Of a stretch of DNA of 64,000 bases, positions 7,505-15,877 are shown in pieces. The stretch comes from Candidatus Peregrinibacteria bacterium (GTDB taxonomy: Bacteria; Patescibacteriota; Gracilibacteria; UBA1369; UBA12473). Where the stretch lies: the NCBI GenBank assembly GCA_018659585.1, contig JABJMC010000006.1, forward strand, positions 62,001 to 126,000, given 5' to 3'. How positions within the stretch are numbered: the first letter of the stretch is position 1; each line of letters opens with the position of its first letter. Below the pieces are notes generated by a model. It made no database searches and was not told where the DNA came from. It saw nothing but the letters and a program-made list of their open reading frames with translations. A program made the position numbers and the translations under genes.

Positions 7505-9268
7505 TTATTCCAAATACCCCCCAACTTGCAGTCCCCACAGTCTTTCGTAAAGGCTGTTTTTTTGACGAATCAATTCTGTGTGTGTGCCTTCCTCTACAAT
7601 TTTCCCATCATTCAAAACAATAATCCGATCCATATTTACAATTGTCGAGAGTCGATGCGCAATAATAAAAGTTGTCTTGTTTTTCATCAAATTATGCAAA
7701 GCCTCTTGAATCAATTTTTCAGATTCAGAATCCAAGCTAGAAGTAGCCTCATCAAGAATCAAAATTTTAGTATTACTTAAAATTGCGCGGGCAATGGCCA
7801 CTCGCTGGCGTTCGCCACCAGACAATTTTACCCCGCGCTCTCCAACATAAGTTTTATAGCCTTTGGGGAATTTTTTAATAAAATCATGACAACGTGCGAG
7901 TTTTGCAGCCGCCATCACCTCCTTATCCGAGGCGCCAAGTCGGCCATAACGAATATTTTCTATAATCGTACGATGGAATAAAATCGGATCTTGCGGAACC
8001 AGAGCAATTTGTTTACGCAAACTATCTTGAGTAACTTTTGAAATGTCATGACCATCCACCAAGATTTTCCCTTTTCCAACATCAAACAGTCGCAATAACA
8101 GTTTAGTAACTGTGGATTTTCCACCTCCAGACGGACCAATCAGAGCAATCTTTTCGCTGGGCTTAATTTTTAGGGAAAGTCCTTTAATAACGCCAGTACC
8201 GTCTTCATAAGAAAAACGAACGTTTTTAAATTCAACGCGACCATGCACGATTTTAATCTTTTGCGCATCTGGAGCATCTTGAATCTCCCAATCAGTATTC
8301 AAAACTTTTGTCATCTCTTCCGCATCGGCAAATCTTTCGTAAAGTCGTTGCAAATTATGCCCAAAATGCCAGAGCTGCCTAAACAGTTCTAACAGATAAA
8401 ATTGAACTAAAACAAAGTCACCAACAGTAATTTCTCCTTGTTGCCACAACTTAATCGCCACAAACATAAGCAAGGCATTAAGCGCCAAGGCAAACACTCC
8501 TTGAACAGTCTCAACATGCGTCCCAAAAAACCAAGACGCCTTTTTCTTTTTTCGCCAATCTTCCGAAACTTTTTTAAACTTAATAGTCTCCTTATTAAGG
8601 TTCGCAAACAACTTAATATTAATGTTGTTCATAATCGTATCCGCCAAATTTGCAGTCACCTTAGTATCGGCGCGAACAGATTTAAGATCGTAATGTTTAA
8701 TCTTATAAAGAGTGACGAAATAGCTAAAAACTATAAAAAACACACTCCAAATAAGTAGCGGCACTCCAAGTTTCCAACTTAGATATAAAAGAACGCCATT
8801 AGCAATTATCGTCCGGATCGCAATCGGAATAAATTCAAAAATAATAATGTCAAAAATTCCCTCAAACGCGTAACTAATTCGGTTCATTTTTTTAACCAGC
8901 CCTCCTGTAAAACTATTATTAAAAAAGTTATAAGAGTGACGATGCAAATGCTCAAAACATTCATCCAAAATATTGCGCATTACATTCGTTTCCAGAACAG
9001 ACATTGTATAAAGAAGCGCACGCCAACACATCATATTGGCGAAATCTACTCCCACCATAATCGCAAGAAGCGTTAAAAGCGTTCGGACTGCATCATCAAC
9101 AACTTCGGCCTCCACAATTGTATCAATAAATTCTTTGTAGATAACCGGGAAAACCATACTCAAACTAATCGCCATCACAATCGAAAAAATCGAAACAGCG
9201 GTTAGCACCTTGTAACGCGCCAAGTGTTTTAAATAAAATCGAATTGTTTGTTGACGTAGGTTTTTCAT
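7505..9268 (-). CDS. ABC exporter, fused permease and ATPase (MsbA/MDR-like)
   Basis: 587 aa half-transporter that should dimerise and use ATP to export a lipid, peptide or drug. Residues 1-320 form the six-helix transmembrane domain. The ATPase domain has Walker A GPSGGGKST, Q-loop ALVPQDPILF, signature LSGGERQRVAIARAIL, Walker B ILILDEATSSLD and switch His in IIAHRLSTI. No peptidase domain is present. The substrate cannot be told. On the minus strand the start is preceded by AATAACCCCTATG, the TAACC leader word seen throughout the window. It stands alone, convergent with the gene at 7164. Confidence 0.93.
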   Translation of the reverse strand: MKNLRQQTIRFYLKHLARYKVLTAVSIFSIVMAISLSMVFPVIYKEFIDTIVEAEVVDDAVRTLLTLLAIMVGVDFANMMCWRALLYTMSVLETNVMRNILDECFEHLHRHSYNFFNNSFTGGLVKKMNRISYAFEGIFDIIIFEFIPIAIRTIIANGVLLYLSWKLGVPLLIWSVFFIVFSYFVTLYKIKHYDLKSVRADTKVTANLADTIMNNINIKLFANLNKETIKFKKVSEDWRKKKKASWFFGTHVETVQGVFALALNALLMFVAIKLWQQGEITVGDFVLVQFYLLELFRQLWHFGHNLQRLYERFADAEEMTKVLNTDWEIQDAPDAQKIKIVHGRVEFKNVRFSYEDGTGVIKGLSLKIKPSEKIALIGPSGGGKSTVTKLLLRLFDVGKGKILVDGHDISKVTQDSLRKQIALVPQDPILFHRTIIENIRYGRLGASDKEVMAAAKLARCHDFIKKFPKGYKTYVGERGVKLSGGERQRVAIARAILSNTKILILDEATSSLDSESEKLIQEALHNLMKNKTTFIIAHRLSTIVNMDRIIVLNDGKIVEEGTHTELIRQKNSLYERLWGLQVGGYLE

Positions 9269-9330
9269 AGGGGTTATTAAAAGTCCTCCCAGAAGGAGGA
9301 TGCTTACTATACAATTTATGAAAAATTAAG

Positions 9331-10263
9331 TCAAGGGGTGTCAATGCTATGCAAAACTAGCATGTTTGTACAGCTTCTGCCTTCCCCAAAATCTTCATCG
9401 ACCATTAAGTAATGTTGTCCATTTTTATCATAAAAAAATCCTTCCGAAGCTATCCCAGTATCAAGTCCAATGGCTTTTTGAATATTAAAATTAGAGGTTT
9501 GTTCCATAACTTGAAGAGCTTCACCGTAAGTCATATTTTCAGTAAAATTCACAACTCCCTTCTTTTCTCCTCCTTCCACAAAGAAGCGGAGTTCATATTG
9601 GAGTGGATTAGAAGATGAAAATTTTCCTCCTGGACGAATGAACGAAGTTTGTTGAAAGAGTGACCCCCCGCTTTGTTTGAGTTGACCTAAAAATTCTTGA
9701 AAATTAGAAAGTTGATTCAAGTATTCAATTCTTGGGTTACCGTTTTCAATTACTAATAAACCGTTAAGGCTTGATTTAGGAGTAGCTTGGCCGACCATTT
9801 CACCATTCTCCAAGGCAACGCCTTCTATTTGGCGATCTCCTCCTGGCGCTAAAAATGCTCCGGCAACTATTACAGCTTGCCCATTGAAGTCTTTTTCAAT
9901 TGCTGCAAAATTAGGCCGACCATTAGTATCAAAATATTGGGGATGTTTGTCGTTTGAAACAAAATCTGCTCTAGCCTGAGGATCTTCCATTTCAAAAAAG
10001 CTACCTACCAATTTTTCTGGTTCTCCTTCAAATGTCGCAAAAATTTTATAGCGAGAAAATCCTGGGCCCATATTGTGGTCAGGCATAACTTCAATCCGAG
10101 AATCAACAACTTGGCGTTGAGGAATGGTTTCAGCTGCTTCAGCATCAGAAATAATCAATCCCTGCAGAGATTGCAAAGAGTTTTTTGCAAGTTCGAGTGG
10201 ATTCAATTCGTCCCCGGTAGATCCGCTTTCAAAGTCATTCATTTTTAAGGTTTTAAATTCCAT
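9331..10263 (-). CDS. Orphan protein, soluble
   Basis: About 310 aa. The track starts at a GTG (10275); ATG 10263 (MEFKTLKMNDF) is preferred, and ATG 10242 (MNDFESG) is also possible because AACCTTAAAA precedes it. There is no signal peptide or membrane span. The sequence is rich in Gly, Asn and Phe and has beta-strand-like stretches (YKIFATFEGEPEKLVGSFFE, YELRFFVEGGEKKGVV). A GLLVIENGNPRI segment recalls phosphodiester glycosidase-type proteins, but the similarity is too weak to use. The C-terminal GQHYLMVDEDFG could bind a metal. The gene diverges from the SOS operon. Confidence 0.7.
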   Translation of the reverse strand: MEFKTLKMNDFESGSTGDELNPLELAKNSLQSLQGLIISDAEAAETIPQRQVVDSRIEVMPDHNMGPGFSRYKIFATFEGEPEKLVGSFFEMEDPQARADFVSNDKHPQYFDTNGRPNFAAIEKDFNGQAVIVAGAFLAPGGDRQIEGVALENGEMVGQATPKSSLNGLLVIENGNPRIEYLNQLSNFQEFLGQLKQSGGSLFQQTSFIRPGGKFSSSNPLQYELRFFVEGGEKKGVVNFTENMTYGEALQVMEQTSNFNIQKAIGLDTGIASEGFFYDKNGQHYLMVDEDFGEGRSCTNMLVLHSIDTP

Positions 10264-10317
10264 TAATAATAACACAAATTGGCGATTTGGTCAATGAAAG
10301 GGGCGATTTTCCTTGCG

Positions 10318-10375
10318 AAATATGGTCTAATTTTCAGGTTAAGAGTTGACGCATGCGTTAACTTTTCCCCTGTAA
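10318..10375 (+). repeat. Dispersed palindromic element, copy B
   Basis: AAATATGGTCTAA, TTTTCAGGTT (10331-10340), the near-perfect palindrome AGTTGACGCATGCGTTAACT centred at 10353.5 (one position is a G-U pair in RNA), then TTTTCCCCTGTAA. The flanks match copy A at 5526; the palindrome core TGACGCATGCGT matches copy C at 36410. It lies between two divergent genes, so it is not simply a gene-end terminator here. Confidence 0.8.
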
Positions 10376-10414
10376 AACATTTCGCGCCAATTTATAGTGT
10401 CAACTAAAAAGATA

Positions 10415-10458
10415 TTGACGGTGAGTCAGACCTCACCTATAGTGTGACCACACTCACC
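10415..10458 (+). promoter_or_regulatory. SOS operon promoter with overlapping inverted repeats (candidate LexA operator)
   Basis: TTGACG (10415-10420), a 17-base gap, TATAGT (10438-10443). The gap is filled by the inverted repeat GGTGAG-TCAGAC-CTCACC (10420-10437). A second perfect one, AGTGTG-AC-CACACT (10441-10454), overlaps the -10 box and start point, and another CTCACC follows at 10453. Because lexA is the second gene of this operon, these are the obvious candidate sites for LexA autoregulation. They do not match the E. coli (CTGT-N8-ACAG) or Bacillus (GAAC-N4-GTTC) boxes. Confidence 0.65.
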
Positions 10459-10468
10459 TAACCCAGCT

Positions 10469-10645
10469 ATGAAAACATTTTTTATCATCTATTGGACTAT
10501 TTTTGGCATCGGGTGGTTGGCGGCACGTTCTTATAAGAGATATCACCGTCATCACATTCAGCGTCATCGGTACGCCGAGCGTCATCGGGCTCAGATCGCT
10601 CGCTTAAATGGTCGTCATCAACTTCGGCTTTTCAAGACTCTCTAA
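10469..10645 (+). CDS. 58-aa basic single-span membrane peptide in the SOS operon
   Basis: This gene is too short for the ORF track. It starts MKTFFIIYWTIFGIGWLAAR, a single membrane span, and continues with a strongly basic, His/Arg-rich tail (SYKRYHRHHIQRHRYAERHR). It lies between the regulated promoter and lexA, 19 bases upstream of the lexA start, and is preceded by CTAACCCAGCT before ATG. Small SOS-induced membrane peptides in other bacteria (SulA-independent division inhibitors such as SidA, or TisB-type toxins) offer a functional analogy only; there is no sequence similarity to claim. The reading frame is clean and has its own start context, so I consider it real. Confidence 0.7.
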   Translation: MKTFFIIYWTIFGIGWLAARSYKRYHRHHIQRHRYAERHRAQIARLNGRHQLRLFKTL

Positions 10646-10664
10646 TTCCTAACCCATCCTTTTT

Positions 10665-11282
10665 ATGGAAGACCTTACTAAAAAGCAGAAAAAAGTTCTT
10701 AAATTTATTGAAAAATATCAGTGGGAAAATGGTGCTTCTCCAACAATCCGCGAAATGAAGGAACGGTTCGAGGTTAGCTCCGATAATAGTATTTTAAAAC
10801 TATTAAACGCCCTTAAGAAAAAAGGCTATATCAAAAAAGACGACACTCCGCGCGGAATTAAAATGCTTTCTAGTGTTCGCGAGCGGATGGATGCGGCCGC
10901 CGCAATCATTCGTGTGCCTTTGGTCGGAACAATCCCGGCCGGCGGCCCCGTCGCAGCCGAAGAAAACACCATCGAGACTTACGAAATTGGCAAAGGGCTT
11001 ATGCCTAGTAGCAAAGGGGCTTTTTTGCTCCGAGTAACCGGCAACAGCATGATCGATGCTGGAATTTACGAAAGCGATATGGTTATGGTTGCTCCAGATC
11101 AAAATGTTCGCTCCGGTGACATTGTAGTCGCCCTTATTGATGGCGAGAATACCGTCAAAACGTACATTAACGAAAAAGGTAAAGTTTATTTGCAGGCCGA
11201 GAATCCTGAATACGAAAATATTTATCCAACTGAAGAACTTCAAATTCAGGGTGTGGTTACCGGCCTTATCCGAAATTATTAA
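10665..11282 (+). CDS. lexA: LexA repressor, SOS regulator
   Basis: 205 aa, the usual length. The protein represses DNA-damage genes until activated RecA triggers its self-cleavage. Residues 1-66 form the winged helix (LTKKQKKVLKFIEKY, SPTIREMKERFEVSS, KKGYIKKDDTPRGIKML). The cleavage site is Ala92-Gly93 in IPAGGPV, the nucleophile Ser128 is in GNSMID, and the general base Lys165 is in VKTYI. It is the second gene of an operon with dinB downstream, the classic lexA-dinB layout. The start is preceded by CTAACCCATCC rather than a Shine-Dalgarno word. Confidence 0.97.
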   Translation: MEDLTKKQKKVLKFIEKYQWENGASPTIREMKERFEVSSDNSILKLLNALKKKGYIKKDDTPRGIKMLSSVRERMDAAAAIIRVPLVGTIPAGGPVAAEENTIETYEIGKGLMPSSKGAFLLRVTGNSMIDAGIYESDMVMVAPDQNVRSGDIVVALIDGENTVKTYINEKGKVYLQAENPEYENIYPTEELQIQGVVTGLIRNY

Positions 11283-11346
11283 TTCTCGCGCCATAAGGCG
11301 CAAACTTCCTTAAACGTCACGCGCCAGCAGGCGCGAATCTACAATT

Positions 11347-12474
11347 ATGAATGAAACCCCTATTTTGCATGTTGATGCAGACGCCTTTTTTGCATCTGTT
11401 GAACAACGACTCGAACCTAAATATCGAGGGAAACCAGTGATAGTGGGAGGAAGTCATCGCGGAGTGGTTAGTAGTGCTAGTTACGAAGCCCGTCAATTTG
11501 GGATTCACTCCGCGATGCCTATATTTAGAGCTCGTAAACTCTGTCCACACGGGATTTTCATTAAAGGTAGTCACCACACTTATGCCGAATTTTCCCAGGC
11601 TATGTTTCAGATTTTCAAAAAATACACTCCTACCGTAGAAATGACCTCCATCGACGAGGGCTATCTTGACCTTACCGGTACCACCAGGCTTCACAAAGCC
11701 GCTTACCACCAAATCGCCGCTCATCTTCTTTGCGAGGTCGAAAAATCCCTGGGGATTACTCTTTCCGGTGCTCTTTCTTCCTGTAAAATTGTTTCCAAAA
11801 TTGCTTCATCGCGTTTTAAACCACGACGACTTTCTTGGGTTCACGCGGCTCACGAAAAGCAATTCTTGGCCTCCTTGCCCCTCAAAGAAATGCCTGGAAT
11901 CGGCCCCCAAAGCCTCCCTAAATTTACCCGCCTCGGTCTCCAGACAATCGGCGATTTGGCCGAACTCCAGTTCGAGGCCATGTGGCAGATGTTTGGTGGC
12001 TACGGCATGGTTCTTTGGGAGCGCGCCAACGGCATTGATCATCGCCCGGTTTCACCACACGCCCCTAAACGAAAATCAATTTCCGAAGACAAAACTTTCC
12101 CTATTGATCTCGATTCCCCTCAACTCCTTCTCGAGGAATCTTCTCGCATGCTCAAAAAACTGTGCTACCAAATCCGCAAAAATAATCGTTTTGCCGCTAC
12201 TCTCACTCTCAAAATCCGTTACTCAGACTTTGCCACTTACACCCACCAACGTTCCCTCGACCAACCTTCTAACGTTCCCTGCGGCCTCCTTCCAACCCTC
12301 AAATTACTTCTTAAAAAACGCGATTCATCCCGCCGCGTCCGCCTGCTCGGAGTTAGTCTTTCCAACCTCCAGAGCCAAGTTCAGCTTGAGCTCTTCGGCC
12401 GCAGCGCAAAGAGCCAACATCTCGAGCAGTCGTTAGATACACTCCGCAAAAAGTATGGACTTGGGGTTATTTAG
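11347..12474 (+). CDS. dinB: DNA polymerase IV, Y-family translesion polymerase
   Basis: 375 aa. This low-fidelity polymerase extends past DNA lesions. The catalytic carboxylates are Asp10 in HVDADAFFASVEQ and Asp103-Glu104 in SIDEGYLDLTG; the steric-gate region FFASVE and the nucleotide-contact YEARQFGI are intact. GALSSCKIVSKIASS replaces the more common GIASNKLLAKIAS. The helix-hairpin-helix thumb (MPGIGPQSLPKFTRLG) and the little-finger domain follow. It sits 64 bases after lexA and has no promoter of its own that I can see. From about 11650 onward the codons are C-richer than in neighbours. Confidence 0.95.
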   Translation: MNETPILHVDADAFFASVEQRLEPKYRGKPVIVGGSHRGVVSSASYEARQFGIHSAMPIFRARKLCPHGIFIKGSHHTYAEFSQAMFQIFKKYTPTVEMTSIDEGYLDLTGTTRLHKAAYHQIAAHLLCEVEKSLGITLSGALSSCKIVSKIASSRFKPRRLSWVHAAHEKQFLASLPLKEMPGIGPQSLPKFTRLGLQTIGDLAELQFEAMWQMFGGYGMVLWERANGIDHRPVSPHAPKRKSISEDKTFPIDLDSPQLLLEESSRMLKKLCYQIRKNNRFAATLTLKIRYSDFATYTHQRSLDQPSNVPCGLLPTLKLLLKKRDSSRRVRLLGVSLSNLQSQVQLELFGRSAKSQHLEQSLDTLRKKYGLGVI

Positions 12475-12496
12475 TCGCAACAAATCTACGCCCTCA

Positions 12497-12524
12497 TTGA
12501 GGGAGCGTCATAATATGCTAAACT
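12497..12524 (+). promoter_or_regulatory. Promoter of the VTC-DUF4956-CotH operon
   Basis: TTGAGG (12497-12502), 16 bases, TAAACT (12519-12524), with TGC directly before the -10 box as in the promoters at 4823, 19984 and 38702. The hairpin CCCTC-ATT-GAGGG overlaps the -35 box. The leader would be about 85 bases. Confidence 0.5.
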
Positions 12525-12616
12525 ACCCTTAATGACCTCCCACTTCGTCAATCATAAATATTTGTAATTTAATCGCGCCCAGCGCGTTTGTTTAAGCTAG
12601 AAATTAATTCCTACAC

Positions 12617-13375
12617 ATGGAACCAATCCGCAGCTTCAACCGCTACGAGTTAAAATTCATCCTCGACACCAAGCATATGCGTGAGGTGCAGGAGGGTTTA
12701 AAGGCTTATTTAGTCCCAGATAAATATGGTGACAAATACGGCAATTATAACCTGTCGAGTCTTTATTACGACAACGATGATTTCACTTTTTATTGGGAAA
12801 AGGTAGAGGGTCTTAAATTTCGCCGCAAGATCCGAATCCGCCATTACGAAACCAAAAAAGCCCTCACTCCAAAATCCAAAGTTTTTGTCGAAATCAAACA
12901 AAGACTAGACCGCGTAACTCAAAAGCGTCGGGTAGTTCTTCCTTACGAACAGGCATTGCAGCTTTGTGACGAACGTATTCCTCCTAAAAACATCAAAGAC
13001 GAAAAAGACCAAATGGTAATCGACGAAATTTTTGGAATGCTCTTTCAGTACAACTTAAAACCACAGTGCATAACGAGTTACCAGCGCATGGCCTTAGTTG
13101 GCACTGAACTCGATCCGGGGCTTAGAGTGACTTTTGACACCAATCTTCGCTATCGTCGCCAAGATCTCGACCTCGCGTCTAAAAAGCCAGGTCCTTATAT
13201 GCTCGACCCTGACAAATGTGTGGTCGAAATCAAAGTTAACGACCGTATCCCGTACTGGCTCACTGAATTTGCCGCTGACACCGGCCTTTCTCTTGTTCGT
13301 ATTAGTAAATATTGTACCGGGTTAGAAAAAGCGGAATTAGTTCCGCCTCTAACCTATGATTATCCAACTAAATAA
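12617..13375 (+). CDS. VTC-domain protein, probable polyphosphate polymerase
   Basis: 252 aa, essentially one VTC domain. In yeast Vtc4 this tunnel-fold domain makes polyphosphate from ATP; bacterial single-domain versions are often annotated polyphosphate polymerase. The basic and acidic tunnel strands are visible: NRYELKFIL near the start, RRKIRIRHYE, KVFVEIKQR, RRVVLP, SYQRMAL and VVEIKVND. It heads an operon with the DUF4956 membrane protein (gap 18 bases) and the CotH protein, a combination that recurs in bacteria. The protein is expected to be cytoplasmic, at the membrane. Activity is inferred from the family. Confidence 0.88.
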   Translation: MEPIRSFNRYELKFILDTKHMREVQEGLKAYLVPDKYGDKYGNYNLSSLYYDNDDFTFYWEKVEGLKFRRKIRIRHYETKKALTPKSKVFVEIKQRLDRVTQKRRVVLPYEQALQLCDERIPPKNIKDEKDQMVIDEIFGMLFQYNLKPQCITSYQRMALVGTELDPGLRVTFDTNLRYRRQDLDLASKKPGPYMLDPDKCVVEIKVNDRIPYWLTEFAADTGLSLVRISKYCTGLEKAELVPPLTYDYPTK

Positions 13376-13393
13376 TTTCTTAACTTTATTATT

Positions 13394-14101
13394 ATGGATG
13401 CTTCTACTGCCGAATTTCTCCAGACAATCTTCACTTTTGAAGATCTAACTGGAGTGTTCTCCATCACTGATGTGGTGCTTACGATTGCTTTAAGTTTTGT
13501 ACTTACAGCGATCATTGGTTACGTTTATAAGATTACTCACAAGGGAGCTTCTTATACTCAAAGTTACGTTCACACCCTAGTTTTAATGGGTATGATTGTG
13601 GCGATCATTATGTTAATTGTTGGTTCAAATATTGCGCGAGCCTTCTCTTTAGTTGGTGCTCTTTCTATTATCCGTTTTCGTAATGCGGTTAAGGAGACGC
13701 GTGATGTTGGATTTATCTTTTTTGCGATGGCAATTGGGATGGCCAATGGAACTCGATTTTATTCACTCGCGATCATCTCTACTATTATGATCTGTTTGAT
13801 TGTCCTTATGATGAATCGGTTTGATTTTTACAAAAAGGACTTAACCAGCAAGATTTTGAAAGTCTATGTTACGAGTAAGACCGATTACGATCATATTTTT
13901 GATAGCACTTTTGTTAAATACACCAAGGAATCAGATTTAATTAGTGTGGATTCAGTTCGTTCTGGCATGCTGACTGAATTGGTTTATAACGTGGATCTTA
14001 AAAAATCCACCAAATCCAACGAGTTTTTAAACGCAATTAAGAAACTCAACGGCAATAACAAAGTCACTCTAATTACAGGTTATAATACCACGGATCTTTA
14101 A
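13394..14101 (+). CDS. DUF4956 membrane protein
   Basis: 235 aa. Three or four hydrophobic helices occupy residues 20-140: VVLTIALSFVLTAIIGYVY, LVLMGMIVAIIMLIVGS, IGMANG...LAIISTIMICLIVLMM. Between them lies AFSLVGALSIIRFRNAVK, the conserved signature of the DUF4956 family. The C-terminal 90 residues are soluble and may form a ferredoxin-like fold. The family usually sits next to VTC-domain proteins, and the spacing here (18 bases upstream, 3 bases to the next gene) indicates one transcript. It may anchor the polymerase or move phosphate, but no mechanism is established. Confidence 0.88.
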   Translation: MDASTAEFLQTIFTFEDLTGVFSITDVVLTIALSFVLTAIIGYVYKITHKGASYTQSYVHTLVLMGMIVAIIMLIVGSNIARAFSLVGALSIIRFRNAVKETRDVGFIFFAMAIGMANGTRFYSLAIISTIMICLIVLMMNRFDFYKKDLTSKILKVYVTSKTDYDHIFDSTFVKYTKESDLISVDSVRSGMLTELVYNVDLKKSTKSNEFLNAIKKLNGNNKVTLITGYNTTDL

Positions 14102-14104
14102 AGT

Positions 14105-15811
14105 ATGCATATTCCCATAAAACTTAGGCGTCATTATAAACTGCTAGTAGCAGTAGTAGCAGTATTTGTAATTTCGATTACTGTTTTAGGTGAAGTGCGT
14201 GTAATCCCATATACCGTCAGTGCCGATACTTATGCTCAGGATGTAGAGAGTGAGGGCAACACTTTTGGGTTATTGGGACGAGCTGATAGTTCAGATTTTT
14301 TTGATGAAATTGATGTGATGCACGAGGTTGAAATCGATATGGACCCCGATGATTACGATATGATGATTCTCACTTACGAAGAAACAGCGGAAAAGGATTA
14401 TTTTGAAGTGGATATAACTATTGATGGTGTTCTTTATGAAAGTGTGGGGATTCGTCTTAAGGGGAATTCTTCACTGCGGGGAGCAATTGGAATGGGTATG
14501 GGACAAGGGGCCGCTGTTAATAAAGTACCTCAAGAATTTCAAGAAAATGATTACGAAACTCCTTTTATGATTAAATTTGATGAGTATGTTGATCAGGATT
14601 TTATGGGTCAAACTCTAATGTCACTGCGGGCGCAGTTCAACGATGCTACAGCTATGCAGGAGGTACTTTCTTATGAAATTTTGGAGGATATGGGAATTAC
14701 AGCGCCAAGTATTGTTTATGGAACAGTTAGTATGAATGGTGAAGGGGAACGACTTTATATGCTTTGCGAAGTTGTTAATGATGAATTTTTAGTAGAGTAT
14801 ATGGGAGCTACAGATGGCGCTGAGGGAGATTTGTTTAAATCTGGGGGAAATGGTCATATGATCTATGAAGGCGATGATCCCACCATGTATGGAACCTACG
14901 AGCTTCAAACTAACGAAGGAGTTTCGGATTTATACGACTTAATTGAAATGTTTAAGTTCTTTGACGAGGCTGAAGAGAATGAATTTTTCGCCCAAATAGA
15001 CGAGTATATGGATATGGATGTTTATTTAGATTATCTGGCGTTTTGTAATGTGTTGGTGAATTTAGATTCGCACGCTGGGAATGGAAATAATTATTACATT
15101 TATCAGTATCCAGACACTGAGCAATTTGTAATTATTCCTTGGGATTTGAATGAAGCTTTTGGAAGATTTGGAATGAATGGTGATCGCTGGCAGTTTGGAC
15201 TTTATTTTGAGGAATACAAAATTAAGCAAAGTATGGGACAGGGTGGAGCTGGGGGAGAACAACAACGTAATGGAATGGGGCCTCCTGAAGATGGCATGAT
15301 GATGCCTCCAAAAGATGGAGGAGGGATGATGCCAATCAACGAGAATTTTGAGATTGCAGACCTGTTTTTTGACACTGCTTTTGCCGCTGCCCACTCAAAC
15401 CATCCACGCGCGGAACTTGTTCAACAACAAATGATGCCTCAGGATGGCCAGAAAGGAATGCGCCCACCTCGCAATAAAGGTAATAATTGGCCGTCCGCAC
15501 CAGTAGTTTTTGAAGAAGACATGGACTTGTCTGAGCTTTCGCCACTTATGGCCTGGGTTTTTGATACCGAAGAATTAAATGAACAGTATTTAGATGCCAT
15601 AATTTCCTTGCTTAAGGATGAATTCGCAATCGATAAGGTTCAAACACGCGCAGATGAGCTTATAGAGTTTTTAACCACGGAAAATGAAGAGCGCGGTTTT
15701 TGGACAGATAAAGAATATGAACGGTTTGTTACCGGGGCAGAGGGGCTTAAAGATTTTGTCGAAAACAGGCATGAATATTTGTGGGAACTTTTGAGGGAAG
15801 AGATAAAATAA
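14105..15811 (+). CDS. CotH-like protein, exported, with Met/Gly-rich insert
   Basis: 568 aa. The N-terminus has a single membrane span (KLLVAVVAVFVISITVLGEV) that could be a signal anchor. CotH features follow: DVMHEVEIDMDPDDYDMM near the start, VGIRLKGNSSLRG, PFMIKFDEYVDQDFMG, VNLDSHAGNGNNYYIY and FVIIPWDLNEAFG, where the DSHAGN and PWDLN words correspond to the atypical-kinase active site of spore-coat CotH. Residues 380-410 form a Gly/Met/Pro-rich insert (GPPEDGMMMPPKDGGGMM). CotH kinases phosphorylate proteins; here the partner is unknown. It is the last gene of the VTC operon. Confidence 0.85.
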   Translation: MHIPIKLRRHYKLLVAVVAVFVISITVLGEVRVIPYTVSADTYAQDVESEGNTFGLLGRADSSDFFDEIDVMHEVEIDMDPDDYDMMILTYEETAEKDYFEVDITIDGVLYESVGIRLKGNSSLRGAIGMGMGQGAAVNKVPQEFQENDYETPFMIKFDEYVDQDFMGQTLMSLRAQFNDATAMQEVLSYEILEDMGITAPSIVYGTVSMNGEGERLYMLCEVVNDEFLVEYMGATDGAEGDLFKSGGNGHMIYEGDDPTMYGTYELQTNEGVSDLYDLIEMFKFFDEAEENEFFAQIDEYMDMDVYLDYLAFCNVLVNLDSHAGNGNNYYIYQYPDTEQFVIIPWDLNEAFGRFGMNGDRWQFGLYFEEYKIKQSMGQGGAGGEQQRNGMGPPEDGMMMPPKDGGGMMPINENFEIADLFFDTAFAAAHSNHPRAELVQQQMMPQDGQKGMRPPRNKGNNWPSAPVVFEEDMDLSELSPLMAWVFDTEELNEQYLDAIISLLKDEFAIDKVQTRADELIEFLTTENEERGFWTDKEYERFVTGAEGLKDFVENRHEYLWELLREEIK

Positions 15812-15818
15812 CAAGGGG

Positions 15819-15847
15819 TTGACAAAAAGCAAAAGGTGGTGTTAAGG
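15819..15847 (+). promoter_or_regulatory. Promoter of the 15878 gene
   Basis: TTGACA (15819-15824), 17 bases, TTAAGG (15842-15847). The -35 box is a consensus match and the -10 box a weak one. The leader then reads TTAACCCCACCCCCAA before ATG. Confidence 0.5.
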
Positions 15848-15877
15848 TGATTGCCATCCATTTAACCCCACCCCCAA

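Noticed and set aside
11666-12436. 256-aa ORF overlapping dinB
   Set aside because: A shadow frame in C-rich coding sequence; dinB is unambiguous in the other frame.
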